From Chlorobiaceae bacterium (GTDB taxonomy: Bacteria > Bacteroidota > Ignavibacteria > Ignavibacteriales > Ignavibacteriaceae), in NCBI GenBank assembly GCA_013824085.1, contig PNNF01000001.1, forward strand, positions 144,824 through 208,823: a stretch of 64,000 nt of DNA, given 5' to 3'. Both the position numbers and the translations under genes were made by a program. The notes below the pieces were generated by a model that saw only the letters and a program-made list of their open reading frames with translations, had not been told where the DNA came from and searched no databases. This document shows positions 18,436 to 27,776 of the stretch, one piece after another (position 1 is the first letter of the stretch; each line of letters begins with the position of its first letter).

Positions 18436-18783
18436 TGGAGGTGGCGGGAATCGAACCCGCGTCCGAAATCATGTCTCAGAAAACATCTACATACATAGTC
18501 AGTTTATATTTTGGTTTAGGGTTATCAAATTGACAAAATTAATCTAAACCTGCTTGATGTTGTTTCATTACCAGAACTCAAGCGAATTATGATAACAATC
18601 GCATCTAAACGTCGTTCTTAATTAACCGATACGCAAACCAACCAAGAACGGCTGCTTAAATTAAGCAGCTAGGGCGTAAGTATTTTCGCCAGTTATATTT
18701 TTACCTAATGTTTAACGTGTGTTTAGGGAAACACGGCATGCAGTTTAAAGCTACTATAATCCCGTCGAAACCAATGCACCCCC
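18436..18783 (-). ncRNA. ssrA: Transfer-messenger RNA (tmRNA)
   Basis: The 5' end GGGGGTGCATTGGTTTCGACGG and the 3' T-arm GGGTTCGATTCCC with acceptor strand CACCTCC are the tRNA-like domain; the two acceptor strands pair with one G-T wobble. CCA is not encoded (the sequence after the discriminator A is CAA). The internal reading frame at 18661-18690 starts at a GGC resume codon and encodes GENTYALAA followed by TAA, a Bacteroidota-type degradation tag. A perfect hairpin (18651-18669) spans the stop codon, as in other tmRNA helix 5 regions. The RNA rescues stalled ribosomes together with SmpB, which is not encoded in the window. It starts only 20 bases after the cobalamin adenosyltransferase stop. 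Confidence 0.97.
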
Positions 18784-18802
18784 AAAAAAATAAATTATTT
18801 TT

Positions 18803-19357
18803 TTAGGTGGATTTATTCCAGCTAATATCTGAATTACCTGAAATTTTATTTTCATAACGTGAAAGAACAAACAAAAAATCTGAAATCCTATTTAGAAAAA
18901 TAACAATATTTTGATTAATTTTTTCAGAATGTTTTAAATGAACTACTTCCCTCTCTGCGCGACGGCAAACAGTTCTTGCAATGTGCAAAATTGATGCTGC
19001 TTTTGTTCCGCCCGGTAAAATAAAAAATTGTATCTCATCTAACTGCGTTGAAAAATCATCTATCATATTTTCATAAAAACTAATTTCTTCTTGACTTATC
19101 CTCGGAATCGATATTTTTTTAGAATCATAATCAAGTGGTGTTGCTAAGTCAGAGCCAAGAGAAAATAAATCTGATTGAAGTTTAATAAGTACACTCTCAG
19201 TTTTTTTACTTAGTCCTTCAGCAATTGCCAAACCAAGAAAAGAATTCAGTTCATCAACCGTTCCATATGCTTCAATTCTATCTGAATCCTTCGTTACTCT
19301 TTTTCCTCCGAAGAGACTCGTTTCTCCTTTATCACCAGTTTTAGTATAAATTTTCAT
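18803..19357 (-). CDS. Cob(I)yrinic acid a,c-diamide / cob(I)alamin adenosyltransferase, PduO type
   Basis: A 184-residue enzyme that makes adenosylcobalamin by transferring the adenosyl group of ATP to cob(I)alamin. The PduO/MMAB ATP-binding N-terminus is clear (KIYTKTGDKGETSLFGGKRV), followed by EAYGTVDELNSFLG and the helix with RTVCRRAEREVV. Length is normal. It follows ygfZ by 17 bases. Its stop lies 20 bases before the tmRNA, so the tmRNA promoter must be inside this gene's 3' end or the genes are transcribed together. Confidence 0.95.
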   Translation of the reverse strand: MKIYTKTGDKGETSLFGGKRVTKDSDRIEAYGTVDELNSFLGLAIAEGLSKKTESVLIKLQSDLFSLGSDLATPLDYDSKKISIPRISQEEISFYENMIDDFSTQLDEIQFFILPGGTKAASILHIARTVCRRAEREVVHLKHSEKINQNIVIFLNRISDFLFVLSRYENKISGNSDISWNKST

Positions 19358-19374
19358 TTAAATAATTTTTATTC

Positions 19375-20484
19375 TTATCTTCTAAAAGGCAAATTCTTTA
19401 CTGAAACTTTGTATTCTCTATTTTGAACAATACTTTTAGCAAAAAGTTCCTGATTATTATTCAGATAATTTTTTTTGATATAAGCCAAAGCAATTTTTTT
19501 ATTCAATGCAGATGAATTCGTTACAGAAGTAATTATACCAATCTCTTTTTCTTCATTGCTCGTGAATATGGAAATTGCATCTTCTGGAACTTCAAAATTT
19601 TCAAATTCAATTCCTGTTAAAAATTTTTGAACTTTGTCATACGAATCGAGTCTTGCTATCACTTCTTGCCCAATGTAACATCCTTTTGTAAAGCTAATTT
19701 CGTTCATCAAATTTGCTTCAAGTGGATTAAAATTATCATTCAATTCTTGTGCGGTAGGAATTCCCTGCTCAATTCTGTAAGTTTCGTAAGCATCGTGTCC
19801 AATCAAATTAAAATTGAATACGCATTTATTTTCGATACAGTAACGAATAATATTTATTGCTTGCTCACTTTGACATAAAATCCAAAATCGTAGTTTTTCA
19901 TTTTTATCTTTCAACTTCATAACGGAAAAATGAAAATCTTCGAGAATAACATCTCGCAAATAATTGCAATCTAATCCATCAATTTTTTCGCCACAAATTA
20001 ATGTTAAGAATGAATCAGCTTGTGGACCCAAAATTTCGAGTAGAGTATCAGCGGGATTTTTCTCCAAAGTTTTTACGTCATCCATAATTACATATTTGTT
20101 AATCCAACTTTTTACTTTAGTTGAATTTTCAGGAGTTCCAACAATCAAAATTTTACTTTTATAATTAATCAAATTGACGCTATCAAGAATTCTTCCTTTT
20201 TCTGAAGTAACTACAGTTTTTATCGATTCATTTTTTTGTAAATTTTTCAAATCGTTTGTAGTGATGCGATGAAGGAAATCGATAGCATCATTTCCGATAA
20301 TATCAAAAAGATAAGAATCAGAAATATCTCTTAATCCAACACCTTCATAAAGAGATTGATATTCAGTATCGAAGCCGCTGAACTCGGGGAAATAAGAATA
20401 TCCATTGTTTTGATGAAACTGATAACCTAATTCTTCTTTTAGATAAGTTGTAAAATTTGAAGTTAAAGAATTTGGTTCAAGCAT
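19375..20484 (-). CDS. ygfZ: Folate-binding protein YgfZ (GcvT-like)
   Basis: About 369 residues with the GCV_T fold and the YgfZ signature KGCYIGQE near residue 270 (Cys 269 in this numbering). YgfZ binds tetrahydrofolate and helps assemble or repair Fe-S clusters, for example for MiaB. The catalytic Asp of true GcvT is not evident, so I prefer YgfZ over aminomethyltransferase. I start at the ATG at 20484, which has GGAG 6 bases upstream; a longer frame begins at 20499, overlapping the stop of the previous gene. The gcvH at 12.4 kb is not nearby enough to argue for GcvT. Confidence 0.88.
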   Translation of the reverse strand: MLEPNSLTSNFTTYLKEELGYQFHQNNGYSYFPEFSGFDTEYQSLYEGVGLRDISDSYLFDIIGNDAIDFLHRITTNDLKNLQKNESIKTVVTSEKGRILDSVNLINYKSKILIVGTPENSTKVKSWINKYVIMDDVKTLEKNPADTLLEILGPQADSFLTLICGEKIDGLDCNYLRDVILEDFHFSVMKLKDKNEKLRFWILCQSEQAINIIRYCIENKCVFNFNLIGHDAYETYRIEQGIPTAQELNDNFNPLEANLMNEISFTKGCYIGQEVIARLDSYDKVQKFLTGIEFENFEVPEDAISIFTSNEEKEIGIITSVTNSSALNKKIALAYIKKNYLNNNQELFAKSIVQNREYKVSVKNLPFRR

Positions 20485-20498
20485 TTTTTCTCCATTCA

Positions 20499-21395
20499 TT
20501 AAAAAAGTCTCGTTTGTCTGGGATTTCTTGTATTAACATAGAGACTATCTTGCCATATAAAAGTTACAGAATCAATTTGTTGTACTCGTTGACCATCATC
20601 AATATAAACATACTCGATGTAATCAGGATATCTGTCGCCATTAGCATCTGTAATACTTCGTTTAAAATTAATTCCCTCATAAGTCATCAGCAAATGCGGT
20701 TGTTTATCAGTTCCATCAATAAGAAAATAATTATAATTTATGTGCCCAACACCTTGTCCATAATGGAAGTTTGCTCTTACGAATGGAATATTTTTTGCTT
20801 GCCAATTTTCCATAGTAATTTTATTGAAGCCACCGTGGGATGGTGCTGGTGCTCTCCAGATTTCTGTAAAATTTCCTTCTCCATCACACTCAAACAAAAA
20901 GAGATACATAAATGCAGTGCCGAGAGCGGTGCTATCTAAATCAATAAAGGACGCATCGTAACCAATTAAATTTTTTGGTTCAACTAATCGGTCACGATCA
21001 ATAAATCCTAATCTTGAAGTTGTAACCCAACTAAAAATATTCTTTCCACCGCCAGGTCTATTCTGGTAAATAACTGCATACTGAGGAACACTAAAAGTTG
21101 AGCGTTTATCAAAATCAATTAAATAAGTTCCTTTGGGATAATAATTAATAATTGTCTCGGCAAGATTTAGCGTATCACAAGGAGTTCGAACTGTTGCTAA
21201 TCTTTTTCTCATCTCAAGATTGTAACGTTGAATATCTTCATCCTTTTCAGGTTGATAAGCTACATCCTGCTCGGTTCCGCCAGGTAATATTTCACCTGTC
21301 GTCTCCTGAGGAGTTTCAGTTCCACAAGTATTAAAATATAATACAATAAAGACTGTAGCAGTGATTAATAGTACTCCAATTATTATAGCTTTCAT
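20499..21395 (-). CDS. Hypothetical exported protein
   Basis: A 298-residue protein with an N-terminal hydrophobic anchor (about 3-20) followed by CGTETPQETTGE, a short disordered stretch, and a globular C-terminal domain. It ends in beta-rich text with an Asp-rich loop (TDANGDRYPDYIEYVYIDDG) that resembles a calcium-binding VCBS/dockerin-type loop. The Cys after the anchor is not in a canonical lipobox. I do not recognise a family. Its stop overlaps the frame of ygfZ, suggesting one transcript. Confidence 0.65.
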   Translation of the reverse strand: MKAIIIGVLLITATVFIVLYFNTCGTETPQETTGEILPGGTEQDVAYQPEKDEDIQRYNLEMRKRLATVRTPCDTLNLAETIINYYPKGTYLIDFDKRSTFSVPQYAVIYQNRPGGGKNIFSWVTTSRLGFIDRDRLVEPKNLIGYDASFIDLDSTALGTAFMYLFLFECDGEGNFTEIWRAPAPSHGGFNKITMENWQAKNIPFVRANFHYGQGVGHINYNYFLIDGTDKQPHLLMTYEGINFKRSITDANGDRYPDYIEYVYIDDGQRVQQIDSVTFIWQDSLYVNTRNPRQTRLF

Positions 21396-21418
21396 AAGAT
21401 CCTCAATTAATTAAAATC

Positions 21419-22783
21419 TTATTTTGAATATTCATCTAAGAAAATAGCTGAACTTAAAATTCCGAGATTAAAATGTTTTAAATGAAAATGTTCATTTGGT
21501 GAATGAAGATTTTCTGTATTCAATCCAAGTCCCATCAACACTGAAGGTGCTTTAAGTTGAGTTGCAAAAGTCGCAATCACAGGAATACTTCCGCCTTCTC
21601 TTATAAAAACTGTTTTTTTTCCGAAAGCTTTTTCCATTGCTTTAGCGGCAGCTAATGTAGCTTTATGATCTAATGGAGTAATCACAGGATATCCTCCGTG
21701 TAATTCGGAAACTTTAACCTTTACACTTTTTGGCGCTAATTTCAAAATATGATTTTTTATCAACTTAGTAATTTTTTTTGGATCCTGATTCGCAACTAAC
21801 CTCATACTAATTTTTGCATATGCTCTTGATGGAATAACTGTCTTCGCTCCTTTACCCGTAAATCCACCCCAAATTCCGTTGCAATCTAATGTTGGTCTAG
21901 CCCAAATTCTTTCAAGTGTTGAGTAACCTTTTTCACCTTCTAATTGAGCGACTTCAAGATTTTTTGCAAAATTTTTCTCTGAGAATTTTAATTTCTTAAA
22001 AGATTCTCTTTCTTTTTTTGTAAGAGGAATCACATCAGCATAAAAATTATCAATGTTAATTTTTCCATTTTTGTCGTGTAGTTTAGAAATAATTTCTGCT
22101 AAAACATTAATTGGATTTGGAACAGCTCCACCAAATGCTCCAGAATGTAAATCACGATTTGGACCTGTAACTTCAATCTCAACATAACTTAAGCCACGAA
22201 GCCCGTATGTAATTGTTGGTAATCCTGGTGCGAACAGAGATGTGTCCGAAACTAAGACGCTATCACATTTTAATTTATTCTTATTTGCGATGATAAAAGG
22301 AGCGAGATTAGGACTTCCAATTTCTTCTTCACCTTCAATTAAAAATTTCACATTTACGGGAAGTTTACCAACTTGACTCAACCACGCTTCAACACTTTTA
22401 ATATGAATATAAAGTTGTCCTTTGTCGTCAGTAGCTCCTCTTGCATAAATTTTATCATCTTTAATAACAGGCTCAAATGGAGGTGAGTGCCAAAGCTCAA
22501 CTGGGTCAACTGGTTGCACGTCATAATGTCCATAAAATAAAACTGTCGGCTTATCTGGAGCGTCCATCCATTCAGCATAAACGATTGGATGTCCAGCCGT
22601 CTGGTGAATCTCAACTGTTTTTAGTCCAGCAATTTTTAATTTATCTGCAACAAATTTTGCTGCTGTCTGCATATCATTTTTATTTTCTTCAGAAGTGCTG
22701 ATACTTGGTATTCGTAAAAACGAAGTAAGTTCTTCAACATATTTTTCTTGATTATTTTTTATATATGAAAGTATCTTTTCCAT
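21419..22783 (-). CDS. M20 family dipeptidase
   Basis: A 454-residue cytoplasmic zinc peptidase of the M20 family (dipeptidase/carnosinase-like). Zinc ligands and catalytic residues are visible: H86 and D88 in YGHYDVQP, the Asp in ARGATDDKGQ at about 119, E152-E153 in EGEEEIGSPN, and H433ish in LHSPNEH near the C-terminus. The dimerisation (lid) insertion DLHSGAFGGAVPNP is present. Length fits M20 dipeptidases. It lies 7 bases after the phytase-like gene and 23 bases before the next one. Confidence 0.93.
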   Translation of the reverse strand: MEKILSYIKNNQEKYVEELTSFLRIPSISTSEENKNDMQTAAKFVADKLKIAGLKTVEIHQTAGHPIVYAEWMDAPDKPTVLFYGHYDVQPVDPVELWHSPPFEPVIKDDKIYARGATDDKGQLYIHIKSVEAWLSQVGKLPVNVKFLIEGEEEIGSPNLAPFIIANKNKLKCDSVLVSDTSLFAPGLPTITYGLRGLSYVEIEVTGPNRDLHSGAFGGAVPNPINVLAEIISKLHDKNGKINIDNFYADVIPLTKKERESFKKLKFSEKNFAKNLEVAQLEGEKGYSTLERIWARPTLDCNGIWGGFTGKGAKTVIPSRAYAKISMRLVANQDPKKITKLIKNHILKLAPKSVKVKVSELHGGYPVITPLDHKATLAAAKAMEKAFGKKTVFIREGGSIPVIATFATQLKAPSVLMGLGLNTENLHSPNEHFHLKHFNLGILSSAIFLDEYSK

Positions 22784-22790
22784 AAGACTC

Positions 22791-23783
22791 CTAATCTATT
22801 TTTAGATTTAATTTATAAATTATAGGAATAAAGTTTTTAAAATTGTTGATTGTAATTTCATCCAGTTTATTCAAAGTTTTTTCTGGAGGAACATAAAATC
22901 TTTTCCAGGGATCATCAACTAAATAAATATTATTCTCGTTATCGATTGTTATTGACTCAATAGCCGAGACATAACTTTTTTCTTTGTATCCAGGAATTGC
23001 ACTAACAAAGTTAATCAATTTTGATGACGTAACGTTTAATTTAGAATCAAAATTTAGGTGAAAAACTTTTCTGCTATTTCTGTCAATTCCCCAGAGTGAA
23101 TATGGCTTATCTGAGACAAGCCCGCAAATAGTATGTATGCCGAGTTCTTTAGTATTTATTTTTTTAATTATTTCATTACTCTTTTTGTCTGCAATTAAAA
23201 TTATTGTCTCGGCTTCAAATGCAGTATCATTTTGAAATCCTTCTAATCCTAAATAAAAATAATTTGAATCAACCGCAAGTCCTTCATAACCAATATTATT
23301 TTTTACATCTTTTAGGAACAACTCATTTGGAGTGAAATCAATTTTTTCTAATCCATTTATTTCACCAAATCCCAACTCAGGATTAAAATTAATTTTGTAA
23401 ATCCCAACCCAATTTTTATGATTCGGATCGTTCCCTTCAATCGAAAGATAAAATAGATTTGTTGAATTGTCGAGAGTAATTTCTTCAAAATCTTTTTTTG
23501 GAAATTTTGAAAGATATTGTTCAACTTCTTTTGAAAAATTTATAGGCTCGAATGAAAGCAATGAATCATTAGTGATGAAGAGTAGATGCAGTTTGCCAAT
23601 ATCGTCAGCGAGTAAAAATTTTTTAATATGATTTTCAGAATTAATAAATGCAATTCCAGAAGTTTGATCAGTTAGATAATTGTCTTTCGATAACCATTTG
23701 GGAAAACCTTCAGCATTTTTTAATTGATAATCTTGAGCGATTATTGTAATTGAAAAAAGTAATAAAAAAAATATCTTTGTCAT
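22791..23783 (-). CDS. Exported phytase-like / beta-propeller protein
   Basis: A 330-residue protein with a signal peptide (cleavage near IIAQ, residue 16). The rest reads as a beta-propeller, with NIGYEGLAVDSNYFYLGLEG in the middle and ESITIDNENNIYLVDDPWKR near the end. These phrases resemble the esterase-like domain of phytase (SdiA-regulated/NHL-like proteins). Substrate and active-site residues are not identifiable by eye. It is the first gene before the M20 peptidase and is divergent from lptF; the shared promoter region is 23784-23867. Confidence 0.65.
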   Translation of the reverse strand: MTKIFFLLLFSITIIAQDYQLKNAEGFPKWLSKDNYLTDQTSGIAFINSENHIKKFLLADDIGKLHLLFITNDSLLSFEPINFSKEVEQYLSKFPKKDFEEITLDNSTNLFYLSIEGNDPNHKNWVGIYKINFNPELGFGEINGLEKIDFTPNELFLKDVKNNIGYEGLAVDSNYFYLGLEGFQNDTAFEAETIILIADKKSNEIIKKINTKELGIHTICGLVSDKPYSLWGIDRNSRKVFHLNFDSKLNVTSSKLINFVSAIPGYKEKSYVSAIESITIDNENNIYLVDDPWKRFYVPPEKTLNKLDEITINNFKNFIPIIYKLNLKID

Positions 23784-23867
23784 AAGTTTTTAAAATTTTT
23801 GAATAATTAAAGTAAAGAATAATAAATCAATATCGAAATGAAATGATTTTCGCCTTATATTTTGAAT

Positions 23868-25247
23868 ATGATTCTAATTAAATACATAATAAAAAATCAC
23901 TTTGCACCATTTTTGTTTTCAATAGTAACATTAATGTTCATTTTCCTCTTTCAGTTTTTGATGAGGTTTGCAGACAGGCTTGTAGGCAAAGGCTTAGACA
24001 CGTGGATAATAATTCAACTCATCACATACAATCTTGCGTGGATGGTTGTGCTTGTTGTACCAATGGCAGTATTAGTTGCAACGTTGATGGCATTTGGGAA
24101 TATGTCGCAAAACAATGAAGTTACGATTATGAAAACTGCGGGTGTTAGTCTTTATCGAATGATGGTTGGACCATTGTTTGCTGCAGTAATCGTAAGTTTA
24201 TTTTTAATCTATTTTAACAATAATGTTTTGCCTGATGCCAATCACCAAGCAAAAATTTTGATGCAAGAAATATCGCAGACGAAACCGACACTCTCTTTAG
24301 AGCCCGGAGTTTTTTCGCAAGAAGTAAATGGCTACGCAATATTGGTTAGAGAAGTTGATCCTCATTCAAATAAAATTTTAGGTGTTACAATTTATGATTA
24401 CTCAAATCCATCTAAAATTAATATCGTTACTGCACTTCGGGGCAATATTTATTTTTCACAAGATCAAACAAAACTCTTGATGGATTTGTATGAAGGTGAG
24501 ATTCACGAGTCTGATATTTCCGATACAAAACTTTATAGAAAAATTTTCTTTGAGAAGCACCGCATAGCGATGAATGCTGAACAATTTTCATTTCAGCAGA
24601 ATGCACCAGGAAGCACATACCGAGGCGATAGAGAATTAAGTGCTGCCGATATGTCAGTTATTGTTGATAGTCTCGAAGTAAATAAGAAAATAATTGCAAC
24701 TGATTTTAATCGAGTAGTAAATAAATATTTTTTTGGTGATAGCTCCATAAAAAGTTCAAATCGAAAAATTGCAACGCAAGAGAGCGAAAGTTTTTTTTAT
24801 CCAAACTTAATTGAAAAAGTTAGAAGCACAAAAAATGAAATTCAAAATTCTCAAAGTCGTCTTGATTTTATTCAAAAGGAAATCAATAAATATTTAGTTG
24901 AAATTCATAAAAAATATTCTATTCCCGCAGCGTGCATAATTTTTATTTTGCTCGGTGCACCACTTGGAGTAATGGTTCGCAAAGGTGGCTTCGGAATGGC
25001 TGCAAGTATTAGTCTCGCATTTTTTCTTATCTATTGGGCATCATTAATCGGAGGAGAAAAACTTGCTGACAGAGCAATCATCTCTCCTTTCGGTGGAATG
25101 TGGATTGCAAATCTTTTTATGGGAGTACTCGGATTGATACTAACATATAGAGTTGCTAAAGAAAATATTAATTTGAAATTTGATTTCGTAAATAAATTTA
25201 TTCCAAAAAGTTGGCGGCAAGAAAAGGTGGACGATGTTAATTCTTGA
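23868..25247 (+). CDS. lptF: LptF-type lipopolysaccharide export permease
   Basis: A membrane protein of about 459 residues of the YjgP/YjgQ family. It has an N-terminal bundle of transmembrane helices (LIKYIIKNHFAPF, VVLVVPMAVLVATLMAFG), a large periplasmic beta-jellyroll with a long charged helical insertion (about 280-340), and C-terminal helices with IFILLGAPLGVMVRKGG. LptF pairs with LptG and the ATPase LptB to pull LPS from the inner membrane. I start at the ATG at 23868; a TTG at 23862 is the longer alternative. The next permease gene overlaps it by 14 bases. Confidence 0.9.
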   Translation: MILIKYIIKNHFAPFLFSIVTLMFIFLFQFLMRFADRLVGKGLDTWIIIQLITYNLAWMVVLVVPMAVLVATLMAFGNMSQNNEVTIMKTAGVSLYRMMVGPLFAAVIVSLFLIYFNNNVLPDANHQAKILMQEISQTKPTLSLEPGVFSQEVNGYAILVREVDPHSNKILGVTIYDYSNPSKINIVTALRGNIYFSQDQTKLLMDLYEGEIHESDISDTKLYRKIFFEKHRIAMNAEQFSFQQNAPGSTYRGDRELSAADMSVIVDSLEVNKKIIATDFNRVVNKYFFGDSSIKSSNRKIATQESESFFYPNLIEKVRSTKNEIQNSQSRLDFIQKEINKYLVEIHKKYSIPAACIIFILLGAPLGVMVRKGGFGMAASISLAFFLIYWASLIGGEKLADRAIISPFGGMWIANLFMGVLGLILTYRVAKENINLKFDFVNKFIPKSWRQEKVDDVNS

Positions 25248-26316
25248 CAGATATCTTGTTAAACAATTTTTACAAACTCTTTTGTTTGGTTTGCTTGCAT
25301 TCACTCTAATTTTTGTTGTGATTGATATGATGGAAAATCTCGATGACTTCATCGATAAAGATCTTCCATTCACTTTGGTATTACAATATTATTTAGTCTT
25401 TACTCCTGAGATAATAAAATTGATGACTCCTGTTGCAGTTCTGTTTGGCTGTTTATTTACAACGGGAAGAATGGTAAATCTTAATGAGCTTACATCAATA
25501 AAAGCAAGCGGTGTAAGTATGTATCGATTTATGACACCATTTTTTATTGTAACAATTATTATTTGTCTCATCTCCATTTTCTTTGGAGGATATGTTGTGC
25601 CACAAGCAAACAAGAGTAAACTTCATATTGAAAATCATTATCTTCACAAAAGATTGGAGTTCAATAATAGTAATTTATTTTTTCAAGATGCAAAAAATAG
25701 AATTGTGAATATCTCCTTTTATGATGAACGAAATCTGCAAGCAGTCAGAGTTGGAATTCAAGAATTCAATCCGAATGATTTAACAAGAATGACTTATCGA
25801 CTTGACGCTGAAAGAATAGTCTTTGATACGGTAAAAAATAGATGGATAGCTTTTAATGGAAGTGAAAAAGAATTTAAAGGAAAAGGCGAGATTGTTGCAT
25901 TCTTTAGGGAGAAAGAAATTATGAACTTAAATTTTTCACCCGACGATCTTTCGTTCAAACAACAAAAGCCACAGCAAATGAATTTAGAAGAACTCAGAAA
26001 ATTAATTGATGAAAGAAAAAAATCTGGCAACGACCCAACAAGAATTGAAATAGAATACCACGCGCGATATTCATTCGCAATGGCAAGTCTCGTCTGCGTT
26101 CTTTTTGGACTTCCTTTTTCCGCAAATAAACGACGAGGCGGACTTGCACTTCAATTCGGAATTAATGTCCTATTAACTTTTCTTTATCTCGGCTTCACTC
26201 AAATTTTTCAAGCCTTCGGAAAAAACGGATCACTAAATCCACTTCTCACTGCGTGGCTGACAAATATATTATTTCTTGTTGCAGCTTCAATCAATATTTT
26301 TAGAGTCAAACAATAA
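25234..26316 (+). CDS. lptG: LptG-type lipopolysaccharide export permease
   Basis: A 360-residue YjgP/YjgQ-family permease. The opening LDRYLVKQFLQTLLFGLLAF, the loop TGRMVNLNELTSIKASGVSMYR and the C-terminal VLFGLPFSANKRRGGLA match the family. It starts inside the 3' end of the preceding lptF-type gene, after AAAAGGTGG, so the two form a translationally coupled LptFG pair. LptB, LptC and LptA are not in the window. Which of the pair is F and which is G is assigned by order only. Confidence 0.9.
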   Translation: MLILDRYLVKQFLQTLLFGLLAFTLIFVVIDMMENLDDFIDKDLPFTLVLQYYLVFTPEIIKLMTPVAVLFGCLFTTGRMVNLNELTSIKASGVSMYRFMTPFFIVTIIICLISIFFGGYVVPQANKSKLHIENHYLHKRLEFNNSNLFFQDAKNRIVNISFYDERNLQAVRVGIQEFNPNDLTRMTYRLDAERIVFDTVKNRWIAFNGSEKEFKGKGEIVAFFREKEIMNLNFSPDDLSFKQQKPQQMNLEELRKLIDERKKSGNDPTRIEIEYHARYSFAMASLVCVLFGLPFSANKRRGGLALQFGINVLLTFLYLGFTQIFQAFGKNGSLNPLLTAWLTNILFLVAASINIFRVKQ

Positions 26317-26318
26317 AA

Positions 26319-27776
26319 TTAAAATCTCCACCTCGAGTCAACTGAGAATGAAATTTTATTAGAACTGTTAGGTGATGTAAGTGTTTGAAAGTTTGAAGAT
26401 GCAAAATTTATTTCAAGCAAAGAAAAATCGAAACCTAATCCCAAGCCCCAACCAGTTTGCTGAGCACCACCAAAAGAGAATCCTGTTCTTAGTCCGACAA
26501 CTTTTGTAATTGACCAATCAAAACCAAAAGACAATCGTCCAACTTTAGAATTTCTTAGTTGATTATTAAAACCTTGATGATAGTCGATTCCAAATAATAA
26601 TTCGCCAGGGAAACTTCCAGTGAATAATTTATCTACTTGCACACCGAATCCCAAATGCATTGCACTCGGCAGATCCATTTCAACTTCGCCGATGTATTTA
26701 CCGACTCCTTTTATATCATCTTCCATTTTATCAATTACCGAATCTCTGCGTTCGCTATTAGTCAAATCATCATTATTAAATTTGAATGAAGTTTGAGCAG
26801 TATATTCTGCAACATTATTGTTCCAACTAAAACTTCCTAAATCTGTGAATGACAAACCGAAAGAAAATTTTTCATTTATCTTTCCTGCAATTCCGAAATC
26901 AACTGAAAAGCCCGAGCCAGCGGCTTCAGGAAAAGGAGAACTAAAACTTTTGTCATTCCCTTTTCTGTCAAAATCATATTCAAATCCAAAATCTGGTGAA
27001 ACTGCTGCAACTCCTCTATATGCAACTTGTGCATCAATATATGCAGTTGAGTTTGAGACAAATTGTGAACGAATGTTTTCAAGAGAAGAATACATATATC
27101 CTCTAACAAAATTAAAACTTACTCCTGCAGAAAGTCTTTGCAAATATTCTATAATCGGTAAATTTTTTGTCAAATCTCTTGAGTATGACAAAGTATATTT
27201 TCTCAGCCACCAAGCTTTTGCTTCAGTATCATCAAAGGAATAAACTTTGTCAAGCTGATTTCCCCAAAATGCTAAATCAATAAGTTGATTCGGAAAATTA
27301 GCCGATGCAGAAATCATATCGTTAATTGAAAAAGCAACTGCTCCAAAATTTTCACTCGGCTTAATCAATATTGCAAAGTGTTGTGTTGAGAGATCAACAA
27401 AAATATCTCTACCATTTTCAAAGAGTGATTTGAATCTTAATTTATCTTGCTCATTAAGCAGACGCGAAACATTATTTCCCGATGCATCCACAACTCCACC
27501 GAAGAAGTAATTATATTCATCAACAGTAAAAAATCCTGAGCCACCAATAAAATTCATTGCAGGCAATGGGAAGACAGTCATCAACTCGACTGTAGATGTA
27601 GCCAAAAAAATATTCGCGGGATTTTTTCCTATTGCGTTTAATCCAAATGATGTTGCGGTGTAAGTATTTCCCATCGCTGAACTAGTTGCTGTAGTTGATC
27701 CAACTGAACCTCCGCCTTGAGCATAAAGCATAGCAGAGAAAATAAAAACGATTGAAAAAACAATTAACTTTTTCAT
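26319..27776 (-). CDS. Outer-membrane beta-barrel protein (DUF5723/PorV-like)
   Basis: A 485-residue protein with a signal peptide (cut after LYAQ, residue 20). The first mature segment is GGGSVGSTTATSSAMGNTYTATSFGLNAIGKNPANI, read across as a hatch-like start of FadL/PorV-type barrels. Many alternating strands follow, and the chain ends in an aromatic-terminated strand (FSVDSRWRF), as expected for a Bam substrate. The DUF5723 family is common in Bacteroidota and is loosely linked to T9SS. It overlaps the upstream lipoprotein gene by 4 bases. Confidence 0.75.
   Translation of the reverse strand: MKKLIVFSIVFIFSAMLYAQGGGSVGSTTATSSAMGNTYTATSFGLNAIGKNPANIFLATSTVELMTVFPLPAMNFIGGSGFFTVDEYNYFFGGVVDASGNNVSRLLNEQDKLRFKSLFENGRDIFVDLSTQHFAILIKPSENFGAVAFSINDMISASANFPNQLIDLAFWGNQLDKVYSFDDTEAKAWWLRKYTLSYSRDLTKNLPIIEYLQRLSAGVSFNFVRGYMYSSLENIRSQFVSNSTAYIDAQVAYRGVAAVSPDFGFEYDFDRKGNDKSFSSPFPEAAGSGFSVDFGIAGKINEKFSFGLSFTDLGSFSWNNNVAEYTAQTSFKFNNDDLTNSERRDSVIDKMEDDIKGVGKYIGEVEMDLPSAMHLGFGVQVDKLFTGSFPGELLFGIDYHQGFNNQLRNSKVGRLSFGFDWSITKVVGLRTGFSFGGAQQTGWGLGLGFDFSLLEINFASSNFQTLTSPNSSNKISFSVDSRWRF

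Noticed and set aside
19375..20484. GcvT aminomethyltransferase
   Set aside because: The KGCYIGQE signature and gene context fit YgfZ, and no gcvP is linked.
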